Shown piece after piece: positions 53,511 to 60,214 of a stretch of DNA of 64,000 bases. This stretch comes from Spirochaetales bacterium (GTDB lineage: Bacteria > Spirochaetota > Leptospiria > Leptospirales > Leptonemataceae). The notes below the pieces were generated by a model. The model had not been told where the DNA came from. It ran no database searches and was given only the letters and a program-made list of their open reading frames with translations. The number at the start of each line of letters is the position of its first letter. Positions within the stretch are counted from its first letter, which is position 1. The translations under genes were made by a program, and so were the position numbers. The stretch is from the NCBI GenBank assembly GCA_024233935.1, contig JACKOY010000006.1, forward strand, positions 1 through 64,000, in the 5' to 3' direction.

Positions 53511-54656
53511 ATGAAAGCGAAACGAAAGGCCCTGGACTGGCTGGCCCGCCTCCTGAGCAACCCCCTGCTGCATCTAACGTCGATCGCGCTGACCCTGGCG
53601 AGTCTGGCAGTCCTGGTAACTCCGGGACTGGTGGACCTGGGGCGCGATCAGGAACAGTGGTTGGCCGGGCTCGACCTCTGGATTCTGGCCCTGTTTGGAC
53701 TCGAAGCCCTGCTACGGCTCATCGCCCGGGACCGACGCCGTTATCTGCGGCGGCCGGCTTTCCTGATCGATCTGATCGTCATTGCCCCCCTGGTTCTTGA
53801 GCTGGCCGCCTCCTACGCAGAGGAACACGGTTGGGCGGGTCACGAAACCGCTGCCATGCTCCGGGACTTCCCGGGTCTCTTCCTTATAAAGGGCATGCGG
53901 GGGCTTCGCCTGATCCACTCGGTCCAGTTTTTCTACAATCAGAAGCAACTGGGGGTGTATGGCGAGGGCCACATATCGCCTATCAAAACCCGGCTGTTTA
54001 CGGGACTTTCCTTCATCCTCTTTCTGATCATACTCGCGGCCGGCATCGGCGCGGCCCGGGTGCAGGCCAATCTACTCGAAACACAACGCATCAACCGGCG
54101 CCAGCAAATCGTGACGCAATCCACCCTGTACGGTGTATTGCAGGCGAAACTGCTATTTCAATCGTTTATCATTGGCGTCTACGTGACGCGCGATGGCCAG
54201 AAACTTTACCTGCCGGGGGAAAACTTCAACCCGGAAGACGTGCGCGCTTACTACCGCATTGGACGCGACTGGGAGCAGATCGATGAGATCCAACCTGGAG
54301 AGTCCGTCCAGATCAGTTACCGGGACTTGAGCCGGCGGCAGGCGTACATAGAGCTGATTATCCTCGGAATCGGAATTCTGGTCATTCTGGCCTTGCTTGT
54401 GAGCCTGAACGTGTACCTGGAAAGGCTGGTGCTGGGTCCTGTAGAGACGGCCCTGCGTGTGCAGGAGCTTCGCCTGAACGGAGAGGAACTCCAGTATTCC
54501 GAGATCGCGCAGGAGCCCTATTCGGAAATCACACGCCTGATCAACCTGTCGGATCTGTTGTACCAGCGAATGCGCGCACCGGCCAGAACTCTACTGGCGG
54601 ACGATACGTCCGACTCATCCCGTCAGGAGCTGGGCCCGGATGAGACCGGTGCCTGA
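53511..54656 (+). CDS. Membrane receptor with voltage-sensor-like domain and HAMP-like linker
   Basis: 381 residues. Four helices (about 15-38, 52-72, 82-100, 121-139) match the S1-S4 voltage sensor. S2 has ILALFGLEALLRLIAR, like the iFtlEmllRl of ion-transport proteins (Glu65). S3 has FLIDLIVIAPL (Asp87). S4 has LIKGMRGLRLIHSV with Lys127, Arg130, Arg133 and His136 at exact three-residue spacing. There is no pore helix or selectivity filter. Instead there is a fifth helix (163-182), a periplasmic region (183-277), a sixth helix (278-302) and a HAMP-like stretch (303-355). A sensor without a channel is implied. Confidence 0.7.
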   Translation: MKAKRKALDWLARLLSNPLLHLTSIALTLASLAVLVTPGLVDLGRDQEQWLAGLDLWILALFGLEALLRLIARDRRRYLRRPAFLIDLIVIAPLVLELAASYAEEHGWAGHETAAMLRDFPGLFLIKGMRGLRLIHSVQFFYNQKQLGVYGEGHISPIKTRLFTGLSFILFLIILAAGIGAARVQANLLETQRINRRQQIVTQSTLYGVLQAKLLFQSFIIGVYVTRDGQKLYLPGENFNPEDVRAYYRIGRDWEQIDEIQPGESVQISYRDLSRRQAYIELIILGIGILVILALLVSLNVYLERLVLGPVETALRVQELRLNGEELQYSEIAQEPYSEITRLINLSDLLYQRMRAPARTLLADDTSDSSRQELGPDETGA

Positions 54657-57140
54657 TTTCAGTTCGCCCAGGCTGCGCGCCACAATCGAACCCGGTCGAT
54701 AGCGCGCCTCGTCAAGCTTCTCGACGCAGCCGGTGCGAATCGAAGCCACGAGCAGGTCCCCGGCCTGGATGGGTTTCTTCTCAGCAACCGCCTGGACCTG
54801 GACCACCCCCGCCACGGCGACCAACTCCTGCCCTTCCGGCTTTTCCGAAAGAGCGGCATCCTCCGACGATTGCGGATCGTTGAGCACCAGCCCGGCTTCC
54901 CTGACGACCACCCCTACGGCCGCCGGGCTGGCGTAGTCGCGGGACTTGTGCAGGCGATCGCCCTTGCCGGCCACAGCCATGAGGTCACCCGGAGAAAGCA
55001 CGTCCCGGGACTCGACCGGAAAATAAAGCGCGATGACGCCGCTTCCCTCCGATTGCTCGGTCAACCGGACGGGGCCTTGAAAGAGGCTGTTGCCGATCGC
55101 GCGAAAGGCAAGCTCAGAACCCTTGAGTCCGCGCTCCCCGTCAGATCCTCCTGCAACCAAACCGAAGCTGCGCTCGGAAAAGAACCGCCCACCCGGGCCT
55201 TCTTTCCCGGCCCCTACCACCCCGGAGCCGCGACCGGGACTGTAGCCCACGACCCCTGCAGCGCCCCCCGAGGCTGCCAGACCATCCCGGGCTCCGCGGG
55301 CGACAATTCCGGCACCGCCGCCACTATTGATGCCGGCGATGGGAGCGTGACCGATGGGCGGATCCACGAGGGCTCGATACGGCTCTCCCAGCTCCCCGCT
55401 TAATTTTAAGTACCCGGTATGACTGCTGAAGTCGTGCTCTTTGGGAGCGTAATCGTGTTCGTGAGGCAATGGAATGCGGGGATCCGAAAGACGCGGATCA
55501 TCTCCCTGCACCGCCCGTTCCGGCAGGACGCTGCCGTGCGCGGCGAGCTCGACAATGCCGGCCCGGGTCTCCGAAGCCGGAGCAAGGCGGCGATCATTGC
55601 CCTGCACCACGACTCCCGCCCGATCTTCTCCATCGCGGGCCAGTTCAACGATTCCCGAAGTTTCGGTCGTGGCCGGCCGCAAGCGCGGGTCGCTTCCCTG
55701 GACCGCCGTTTCGGCGGCCTCTTCCGCGTGCCGCGCGAAACGCACGATTCCCTGGTATTCGCTCGTTGCGAGCCGCAACCGATGATCATCGCCCTGAACG
55801 CAGAGATTGGGTTCCACGGAGCCATTTGCGGCCAGCCGCACAATGCCCGGCATTTCGACGGTCGCGTTTTTCAGTCTTCGGTCGCTCCCCTGCACGGCAA
55901 CGCCGGCACGGCTTTCGCCGTCCGAAGCGAGTTCGACCAGACCGGCCGTTTGCTCGGTCGAATAGCGCAGACGGCTATCACTTCCCTGAACAGCGTGGCC
56001 CGCACGTTCTTCGCCGTCGCGCGCCAGACGAACAATTCCCGGAAGATCTTCGCTCGCGAGACGCAGACGACGATCGTGTCCCTGAACGACAACTCCAGTT
56101 CGCTCTTCGCCATCACTCGCCAGCTCAACAATTCCCGGAGTCTCGGTGGTCGCTTCACGCAAACGTCGATCGCTGCCCTGGACGACGACGCCCTCACGAC
56201 TTTCGCCATCCATGGCCAGTCGAACAATGCCGGAACGCAGCACCGATGCGTGCGTAACCGCCGGTGCGCTGGACCGTCCCGGTTCATCCAAAAGGTCCGG
56301 ACTGGCGTAAAACTCCATTTCAATAATCTGGGAGATGTACTTGCCTTCCCGCGTACGCGCTCCCTCGTCGATGGTGACCTTGAAGAAGCGCATGTTGGTC
56401 GGGATAAAACGCCAGGAATACCAGGTCGCCGGTTCGGATAAGAAACCATTCTCCTCGATGAGATGGTGCCAGGCGATATTGTCTTCGCTGTAGCTGAAGT
56501 GAAAGACCTCCGGGAAGAAGGTCTCGGGGTCGTTCTTTGTCAGTACTCGAATCTCTGATACCCGATTGATGGAACCCAGATCCAGGACGATGGATTCTTC
56601 TTCACGTTTGGTCCGCAGTGAGGACGACCAGCCGTATTCGGGTCGTTGATCAATCAGGTTCTCCCGGACCCAGAGCCGATCCAGTTCGCTGGTCACTTCA
56701 ATGTCCACGATACCCGAGATCATGGTCCGGAATTCCCCGAAGGCCGCGGAGTACGTTCCCCTGGAGATTACATGGTCCGCCAGGAACAAGAACTTCAGGA
56801 AGCGAGCGCGCAAGAGTGGGAAATGCCAGACCGCGGCACCGGGACCGGCATCGTAGTTGGATTCCTGAAGAATAGGCTCCCAGATGCGTCCGTCCTGGCT
56901 GATCTCAAAACGAAAGGTGCCCGGGAAGGCCTCAGGGTGGTCCTTGTTCCGATCGATTTGAATCGAATTGAAGCACCGCTGATCATCAAAGCTGGCCATG
57001 CAGGCAACGAGCGTGGGGATCTCCAGCGGCTCGCTTACCCAGCTTAAGACGCGTCCGGCGCTTTCGGTTGTCTGACCCGGGGCACTCCAGGCCGAGAATA
57101 CGAGCAGCTCCGGGTGTGAAATGCGTACCTGGCGGCTCAC
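54615..57140 (-). CDS. Discoidin-domain, tail-fibre-like repeat protein
   Basis: 841 residues, no signal peptide. Two discoidin (F5/8-type) domains span about 20-142 and 150-282. Eight contiguous 32-residue repeats (303-558) follow, consensus PGIVxLAxDGExxxGVAVQGSDRRLRxAT, resembling phage tail-fibre repeats. A Gly-rich collar comes next (GINSGGGAGIVARG). The C-terminus has DVLSPGDLMAV, PIQAGDLLVASI, and GSIVARSLGELKSGTGLIRA, a fold seen at the ends of tail-fibre chimeras. The ATG overlaps the rep stop by 4 nt, so it is translated with Rep. A phage-like receptor-binding role is likely; why it is tied to Rep is unknown. It overlaps the convergent receptor gene by 42 bp. Confidence 0.78.
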   Translation of the reverse strand: MSRQVRISHPELLVFSAWSAPGQTTESAGRVLSWVSEPLEIPTLVACMASFDDQRCFNSIQIDRNKDHPEAFPGTFRFEISQDGRIWEPILQESNYDAGPGAAVWHFPLLRARFLKFLFLADHVISRGTYSAAFGEFRTMISGIVDIEVTSELDRLWVRENLIDQRPEYGWSSSLRTKREEESIVLDLGSINRVSEIRVLTKNDPETFFPEVFHFSYSEDNIAWHHLIEENGFLSEPATWYSWRFIPTNMRFFKVTIDEGARTREGKYISQIIEMEFYASPDLLDEPGRSSAPAVTHASVLRSGIVRLAMDGESREGVVVQGSDRRLREATTETPGIVELASDGEERTGVVVQGHDRRLRLASEDLPGIVRLARDGEERAGHAVQGSDSRLRYSTEQTAGLVELASDGESRAGVAVQGSDRRLKNATVEMPGIVRLAANGSVEPNLCVQGDDHRLRLATSEYQGIVRFARHAEEAAETAVQGSDPRLRPATTETSGIVELARDGEDRAGVVVQGNDRRLAPASETRAGIVELAAHGSVLPERAVQGDDPRLSDPRIPLPHEHDYAPKEHDFSSHTGYLKLSGELGEPYRALVDPPIGHAPIAGINSGGGAGIVARGARDGLAASGGAAGVVGYSPGRGSGVVGAGKEGPGGRFFSERSFGLVAGGSDGERGLKGSELAFRAIGNSLFQGPVRLTEQSEGSGVIALYFPVESRDVLSPGDLMAVAGKGDRLHKSRDYASPAAVGVVVREAGLVLNDPQSSEDAALSEKPEGQELVAVAGVVQVQAVAEKKPIQAGDLLVASIRTGCVEKLDEARYRPGSIVARSLGELKSGTGLIRAQLLTG
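55467..56234 (-). repeat. Eight tandem 96-bp coding repeats
   Basis: Eight units of exactly 32 codons with no gaps, encoding residues 303-558. Units 1, 3, 5 and 6 have Arg (GIVR) where units 2, 4, 7 and 8 have Glu or equivalents (GIVE/GLVE). Units 5 and 8 share a GSVxP variant in place of DGExx, three units apart. The exact unit length with diverged sequence suggests old, structurally constrained duplications. Confidence 0.9.
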
Positions 57141-57991
57141 TTAGAATCCACCGCTCTTGTCCAGAATTCCTTCCGGGATACCGAAGCCTGTTCCTCCGGC
57201 TCAAAAAATACGTTTTCACAGTGGCGCTCTATGATGGCCCGCAGGTGCTCCGGTAGAACGTCACGAAAGACGAACATGCCTTCGCGCTGCTCCAGAAATG
57301 CGTTTTGAATGCGATCCATGCTTGCCTGTGATATTTGCCTGGCGAGATCCTCGGCCAGATCGGGCCAGGAAGGCTCGTTTGCTCCAGCATGCGGGTAAAG
57401 TATTTTTTCGAGGGTCTCTGATCGTTCCGGCAACCCGGCCAGACGACACTCATTTCTGGCCCGATCGATTGCCTCGGCTCCGAATCGGCGCTTTAGAAAT
57501 GCCAGGCGACTTTCCTCACCACCGGAAAGCTCCTGGGGTACTTGATGGTTTATGTTTATATGGATCTGGTTGTACCCGGGAGGCGGCGGGTCACCCCCCT
57601 GAGAGGGCCCCGAAGAGCCCGGCCGGGTCGTCTCTTCACCCCCAGCGGGGTGCTCCCCCGCCCCTCTCCGGGGCGCCGTGGTGCCCCCCTCGTCCGGGGC
57701 AAAGTCGAAACGGAAGTGGTAACAGGTGTTCCTGCGCCCGCCTCCGCGAGCCAGGACAATCAGACCGATCTCCTCGAGCTCCTTGCGTGCTTTCCGGAGC
57801 GTTGATTTCTGCCTAAAGCCAGTCAGTTTTAGCAATACGCCCGTGCCCGGGTACACCGGGCGGTAGTTCCGATCCGAAAACCGAAGGAGCGCCGGGTACA
57901 GGGCCCGGGCGGCCGGCGACAGGCCGGCCCAAATGCCGCTATCTATGATCGCCGTAATAAACTTAAAATACGGCAGTTTATCTGCTGCCAT
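57137..57991 (-). CDS. Putative replication initiator (Rep-like), winged-helix protein
   Basis: 284 residues. The N-terminal half (about 1-95) is winged-helix: GIWAGLSPAARALYPALLRF, GVLLKLTGFRQKSTLRKARK, LEEIGLIVLARGGG, as in plasmid Rep and primosomal proteins. A long Gly/Pro/Ser linker (about 105-145) separates it from a helical C-terminal domain (about 160-284). It lies next to parAB with a complex leader and opposing promoter upstream, which supports a replication role, but no known Rep motif (such as RepA or RepB active sites) is seen. The start hairpin (GGCAG to CTGCC around the ATG) may limit translation. It overlaps the tail-fibre-like gene by 4 nt. Confidence 0.65.
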   Translation of the reverse strand: MAADKLPYFKFITAIIDSGIWAGLSPAARALYPALLRFSDRNYRPVYPGTGVLLKLTGFRQKSTLRKARKELEEIGLIVLARGGGRRNTCYHFRFDFAPDEGGTTAPRRGAGEHPAGGEETTRPGSSGPSQGGDPPPPGYNQIHININHQVPQELSGGEESRLAFLKRRFGAEAIDRARNECRLAGLPERSETLEKILYPHAGANEPSWPDLAEDLARQISQASMDRIQNAFLEQREGMFVFRDVLPEHLRAIIERHCENVFFEPEEQASVSRKEFWTRAVDSK

Positions 57992-58027
57992 TGCCCCACC
58001 TCTATTGCTGAAAAATCAGCTTTTTTA

Positions 58028-58055
58028 TTGACAGGGAATAGGCACTTTGTATTGT
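58028..58055 (+). promoter_or_regulatory. Plus-strand promoter of the antisense RNA
   Basis: A consensus TTGACA (58028-58033), 16-bp spacer and TATTGT (58050-58055). It faces away from rep, into the leader of the rep transcript. In a GC-rich genome a perfect -35 box with correct spacing is notable. Confidence 0.65.
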
Positions 58056-58061
58056 ATTGGC

Positions 58062-58124
58062 CTGACCAACATTTCCCTGTGGAAGCCCCGCCCCCGTTTC
58101 TGCGGATTCGTGGGGCATTTTTTT
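58062..58124 (+). ncRNA. Predicted countertranscribed antisense RNA (about 63 nt)
   Basis: Starts about 7 bp after the TATTGT box and ends at a terminator: GCCCC (58085-58089) pairs with GGGGC (58112-58116), with an inner CCG/CGG stem, followed by ATTTTTTT (58117-58124). It lies wholly inside the predicted rep leader on the opposite strand, the layout of ctRNA copy-number regulators. No experimental support. Confidence 0.6.
58085..58124 (+). terminator. Intrinsic terminator of the antisense RNA
   Basis: Stem GCCCC/GGGGC with an internal CCG/CGG helix, followed by a seven-T run. The outer stem is GC-only and short (5 bp), but the T-run is strong and sits at the right distance from the opposing promoter. 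Confidence 0.65.
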
Positions 58125-58288
58125 CTATATAATGGTTAATAATAGGCATTTACTTGCCTCGGTCGGGCCATTGTCATCTGCGCACAGGCCATTCCGGTCC
58201 TTTGCTTGCCATCCGTGGCGCACATGCAAGAACAGGCTGGCCCCCCGGCATTCTTGAATGAATCCCGGGTCTCAGAACGGCCCAATTT

Positions 58289-58318
58289 ATATATTATGTC
58301 GCATTCCGGGGCCGTCAA
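58289..58318 (-). promoter_or_regulatory. Predicted rep promoter with 17-bp shared element
   Basis: On the minus strand TTGACG (58318-58313), 16-bp spacer and TAATAT (58296-58291). The -10 lies inside AATGCGACATAATATAT (58305-58289), a 17-mer repeated in reverse at the parA promoter. Transcription would start near 58284, leaving a leader of about 290 nt before rep. Confidence 0.6.
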
Positions 58319-58395
58319 GCGTTTAAAGCGCGTCTGCGGGCAGGTCTTGTCAGGGCTTCCCTCCCCTTCTCCGGCTCAGCAGGGGCCGAAGGGCG

Positions 58396-59256
58396 TCACG
58401 AGAGGATCTCGCGCATAGAGCGCTGCAGGTGGCTCTTGATGCGGCGGGCCGTCCGGGCATCCGGGCAGCTGACCAGCACATCGGAGCCTTTTACGGCGAG
58501 TCGGATTTCGGCGTCGGTTCCGGCATCTCCGGAACCGCCCGACGCGGCCCGGGTCCGGGTTTTCTCCGGATTTCCGTCCTCCGGCTGGCCGGCGCCGGCC
58601 AGCGGCTCTTCCTGGTTGAACTGGCGGGCGTCCCGTACGGTGCGAATGCGACCGTCGGCGCAGGCCTGAAGAAAGTCCCGGAGGGCTTCGCGCTTGTGGG
58701 CCTGGACGGCCTGAATCAGGAAGTTCTTATTGTCGAGCCCCAGTCGGCGGCACTCCTGCAGGGCCTGATCGGGCAATTGCCCGATTCCCAGAATCTCGGT
58801 GATGTAGTTTCTGGATTTGCCGACCAGTTCCGCCAGAGTCGAGTCGCTGAGGCTTTCCTGGCGCTTGAGTTTCAGGAGGGCGATCGCCTCCTCCTCCGCG
58901 GACAGGTCCTCTCGCTGAAGGTTTTCGATAATGGCCAGGCGCCAGTAGTCTCGCTCCTCGCGGGACACGATCCGGCACTCGGCCTCGATCCAGCCCAGCT
59001 GCTTCATGGCGTGGTATCGCCGTTCTCCAGCGATGATGCGGTACCCTTCCCCGTCTTTGGTTACAAGGATGGGAGAAAGCAGCCCATCCCGCGCCAGGCT
59101 TGCCGCCAGCTCCTGAATGGCCAGCGTTCGATCCCGCCGGGGCTGGTCGCTCGAGGGCTTGATGCGAGCGAGTTTGATGCGGGTGATGGTCCCGTCGAGA
59201 TTCTGCGACTGGTATATGTCCGCCAGGGCGCCAAGTTTTTTAGTTTTCGAGCTCAT
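58396..59256 (-). CDS. parB: ParB family partition protein
   Basis: 286 residues from the ATG at 59256 (GGAGG five bases upstream). The ParB/Srx nuclease-like domain has QPRRDRTLAIQELAASLARDG, IIAGERRYHAMKQLG (the CTP-binding box) and ENLQREDLSAEEEA. The helix-turn-helix has LAELVGKSRNYITEILGI. A C-terminal dimerisation segment ends at 286 after a Thr/Arg-rich linker. It binds parS and spreads as a CTP clamp to partition DNA. It overlaps parA by 17 nt. The N-terminus (about 20 residues before KLARIKPSSDQ) differs from chromosomal ParB. Confidence 0.94.
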   Translation of the reverse strand: MSSKTKKLGALADIYQSQNLDGTITRIKLARIKPSSDQPRRDRTLAIQELAASLARDGLLSPILVTKDGEGYRIIAGERRYHAMKQLGWIEAECRIVSREERDYWRLAIIENLQREDLSAEEEAIALLKLKRQESLSDSTLAELVGKSRNYITEILGIGQLPDQALQECRRLGLDNKNFLIQAVQAHKREALRDFLQACADGRIRTVRDARQFNQEEPLAGAGQPEDGNPEKTRTRAASGGSGDAGTDAEIRLAVKGSDVLVSCPDARTARRIKSHLQRSMREILS

Positions 59257-59998
59257 GCAGGACCTCCTGCAAGAAGGCCCCGTACTCGCCCGCTTGCTTG
59301 GAATCGGGGGCGTAATCGAAGATGCTCTGGCGCGCAAGGTGGCTTTCCCCCACAACGACCCCTTCGCTGATCGTATTGTCAAAGACCGAGAAGAACTGGG
59401 ACACTACGGGCAGGATGGTCTTATTCAGGACGGTTTTGGGTTTCAGACGCGTGATCAGCGCTCCGAGCACCTCAATGTCGGGATTGATCCGGCGTTTGAT
59501 GGAGTTGATGGTATTTTGCAGTCCGCTCATGCCATCGACCGAAAATTTTTCGGCCTGGGCCGGGATCACCACGTGGGTCGCGGCCACGAGGGCGTTGATT
59601 GTAAAAATCGAAAGCGACGGCGGGCAGTCGATGACGACGTACTCGTAGTCCTCCAGGCCCTGCAACGCGTCCCGCAACATATACGGGGCATCCACATTGG
59701 AGCTCGCAACTTCCATTTCCGCCAGCGTTATTTTGGCCGGCGCCAGGGCGAGGCGCTCCTTGCCCGTGCTTACAATGACCTCGCGAACCGGCAGCTGGCG
59801 GCTGAAGACGTCGTACATGGATCGCTCCAGCGCGTCCGGATCCAGAAAGATCCCGGTCGTGTTGGCCTGCGGATCCAGGTCCATCAAGAGCGTCCGGCGA
59901 CCCTCGCGTGCGAGGCCGAACGCCATATTGACGGCCGTTGTGGTTTTGCCTTCTCCGCCTTTCTGGTTGGCGACGGCAATAATTCGAACGCGTTTCAT
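59240..59998 (-). CDS. parA: ParA partition ATPase
   Basis: 252 residues from the ATG at 59998. The deviant Walker A is AVANQKGGEGKTTTAVNMA; LLMDLDPQANTT, YVVIDCPPSL and EVLGALITRLKP follow. No N-terminal DNA-binding extension, so it is the short (class Ib or chromosomal Soj-like) type. ParA gradients on the nucleoid move ParB-parS complexes. parB follows with a 17-nt overlap. The predicted promoter and operator-like palindromes lie directly upstream. Confidence 0.95.
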   Translation of the reverse strand: MKRVRIIAVANQKGGEGKTTTAVNMAFGLAREGRRTLLMDLDPQANTTGIFLDPDALERSMYDVFSRQLPVREVIVSTGKERLALAPAKITLAEMEVASSNVDAPYMLRDALQGLEDYEYVVIDCPPSLSIFTINALVAATHVVIPAQAEKFSVDGMSGLQNTINSIKRRINPDIEVLGALITRLKPKTVLNKTILPVVSQFFSVFDNTISEGVVVGESHLARQSIFDYAPDSKQAGEYGAFLQEVLHELEN

Positions 59999-60026
59999 GG
60001 GCGCGGGCGCGGGCACTCCAGTTTCA

Positions 60027-60064
60027 AATGCGACATAATATATTTGGGGAGAGCAGGGCGTCAA
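60027..60064 (-). promoter_or_regulatory. Predicted parA promoter with 17-bp shared element
   Basis: On the minus strand TTGACG (60064-60059), 16-bp spacer, TATATT (60042-60037). The -10 is embedded in ATATATTATGTCGCATT (60043-60027), the same 17-mer as at the rep promoter but inverted relative to transcription. Identical -35 hexamer and spacing. Confidence 0.65.
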
Positions 60065-60073
60065 CCGGTTTCC

Positions 60074-60109
60074 CGGGCAGCCATGTCGGACGTCCGACAT
60101 GGCTGCCCG
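60074..60109. promoter_or_regulatory. 36-bp perfect palindrome upstream of parA (candidate parS/operator)
   Basis: Left half CGGGCAGCCATGTCGGAC is mirrored exactly in the right half. It sits between parA and the divergent activator-like gene, about 10 bp upstream of the parA -35. Its central GTCGGACGTCCGAC recurs 46 bp away. Long perfect dyads next to parAB are typical of parS or ParA/ParB operators. Confidence 0.8.
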
Positions 60110-60130
60110 CCTTTCCCCGACGCTCCGAAT

Positions 60131-60144
60131 GTCGGACGTCCGAC
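60131..60144. promoter_or_regulatory. Second copy of the 14-bp palindromic core
   Basis: GTCGGACGTCCGAC, identical to the centre of the 36-bp palindrome, but with unmatched flanks. The pair suggests a shared binding protein. The two centres are 46 bp apart. Confidence 0.75.
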
Positions 60145-60214
60145 GCTGGATTTTCGCTGGTCTGCAGTCCGATATTCAATCGTAATTGGACCGCGCTCTC
60201 TTGGAAAGAAAAAG

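Larger units (their letters stand above)
57992..58395. other. rep-parB intergenic control region, possible origin
   Basis: 404 bp without a credible gene. It holds, left to right: a 5-bp stem hairpin at 58007-58020, a plus-strand promoter and short antisense RNA with terminator (58028-58124), an 8-bp inverted repeat ACAGGGAA/TTCCCTGT (58031-58038 and 58073-58080), an AT-rich stretch (58117-58150), a hairpin AGGCA/TGCCT near 58145-58160, and the minus-strand rep promoter (58291-58318). No iterons and no DnaA box were found by eye. The AT-rich stretch could be an unwinding element. Confidence 0.6.

Noticed and set aside
53435..53560. N-terminal extension of the GAF-GAF-SpoIIE gene across the divergent region, with an ATG at 53512.
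   Set aside because: That ATG overlaps the ATG of the opposite gene, and a GTG at 53368 has a much better Shine-Dalgarno.
58136..58318. Minus-strand frame of 60 codons in the rep leader.
   Set aside because: Covers the promoter region, no ribosome site, no protein-like pattern; treated as leader RNA.
57137..60144. Standard chromosomal origin (dnaA, gidA/rsmG, parS of TGTTTCACGTGAAACA type).
   Set aside because: None of these genes or sites is present; the module looks like a plasmid or chromid type instead.
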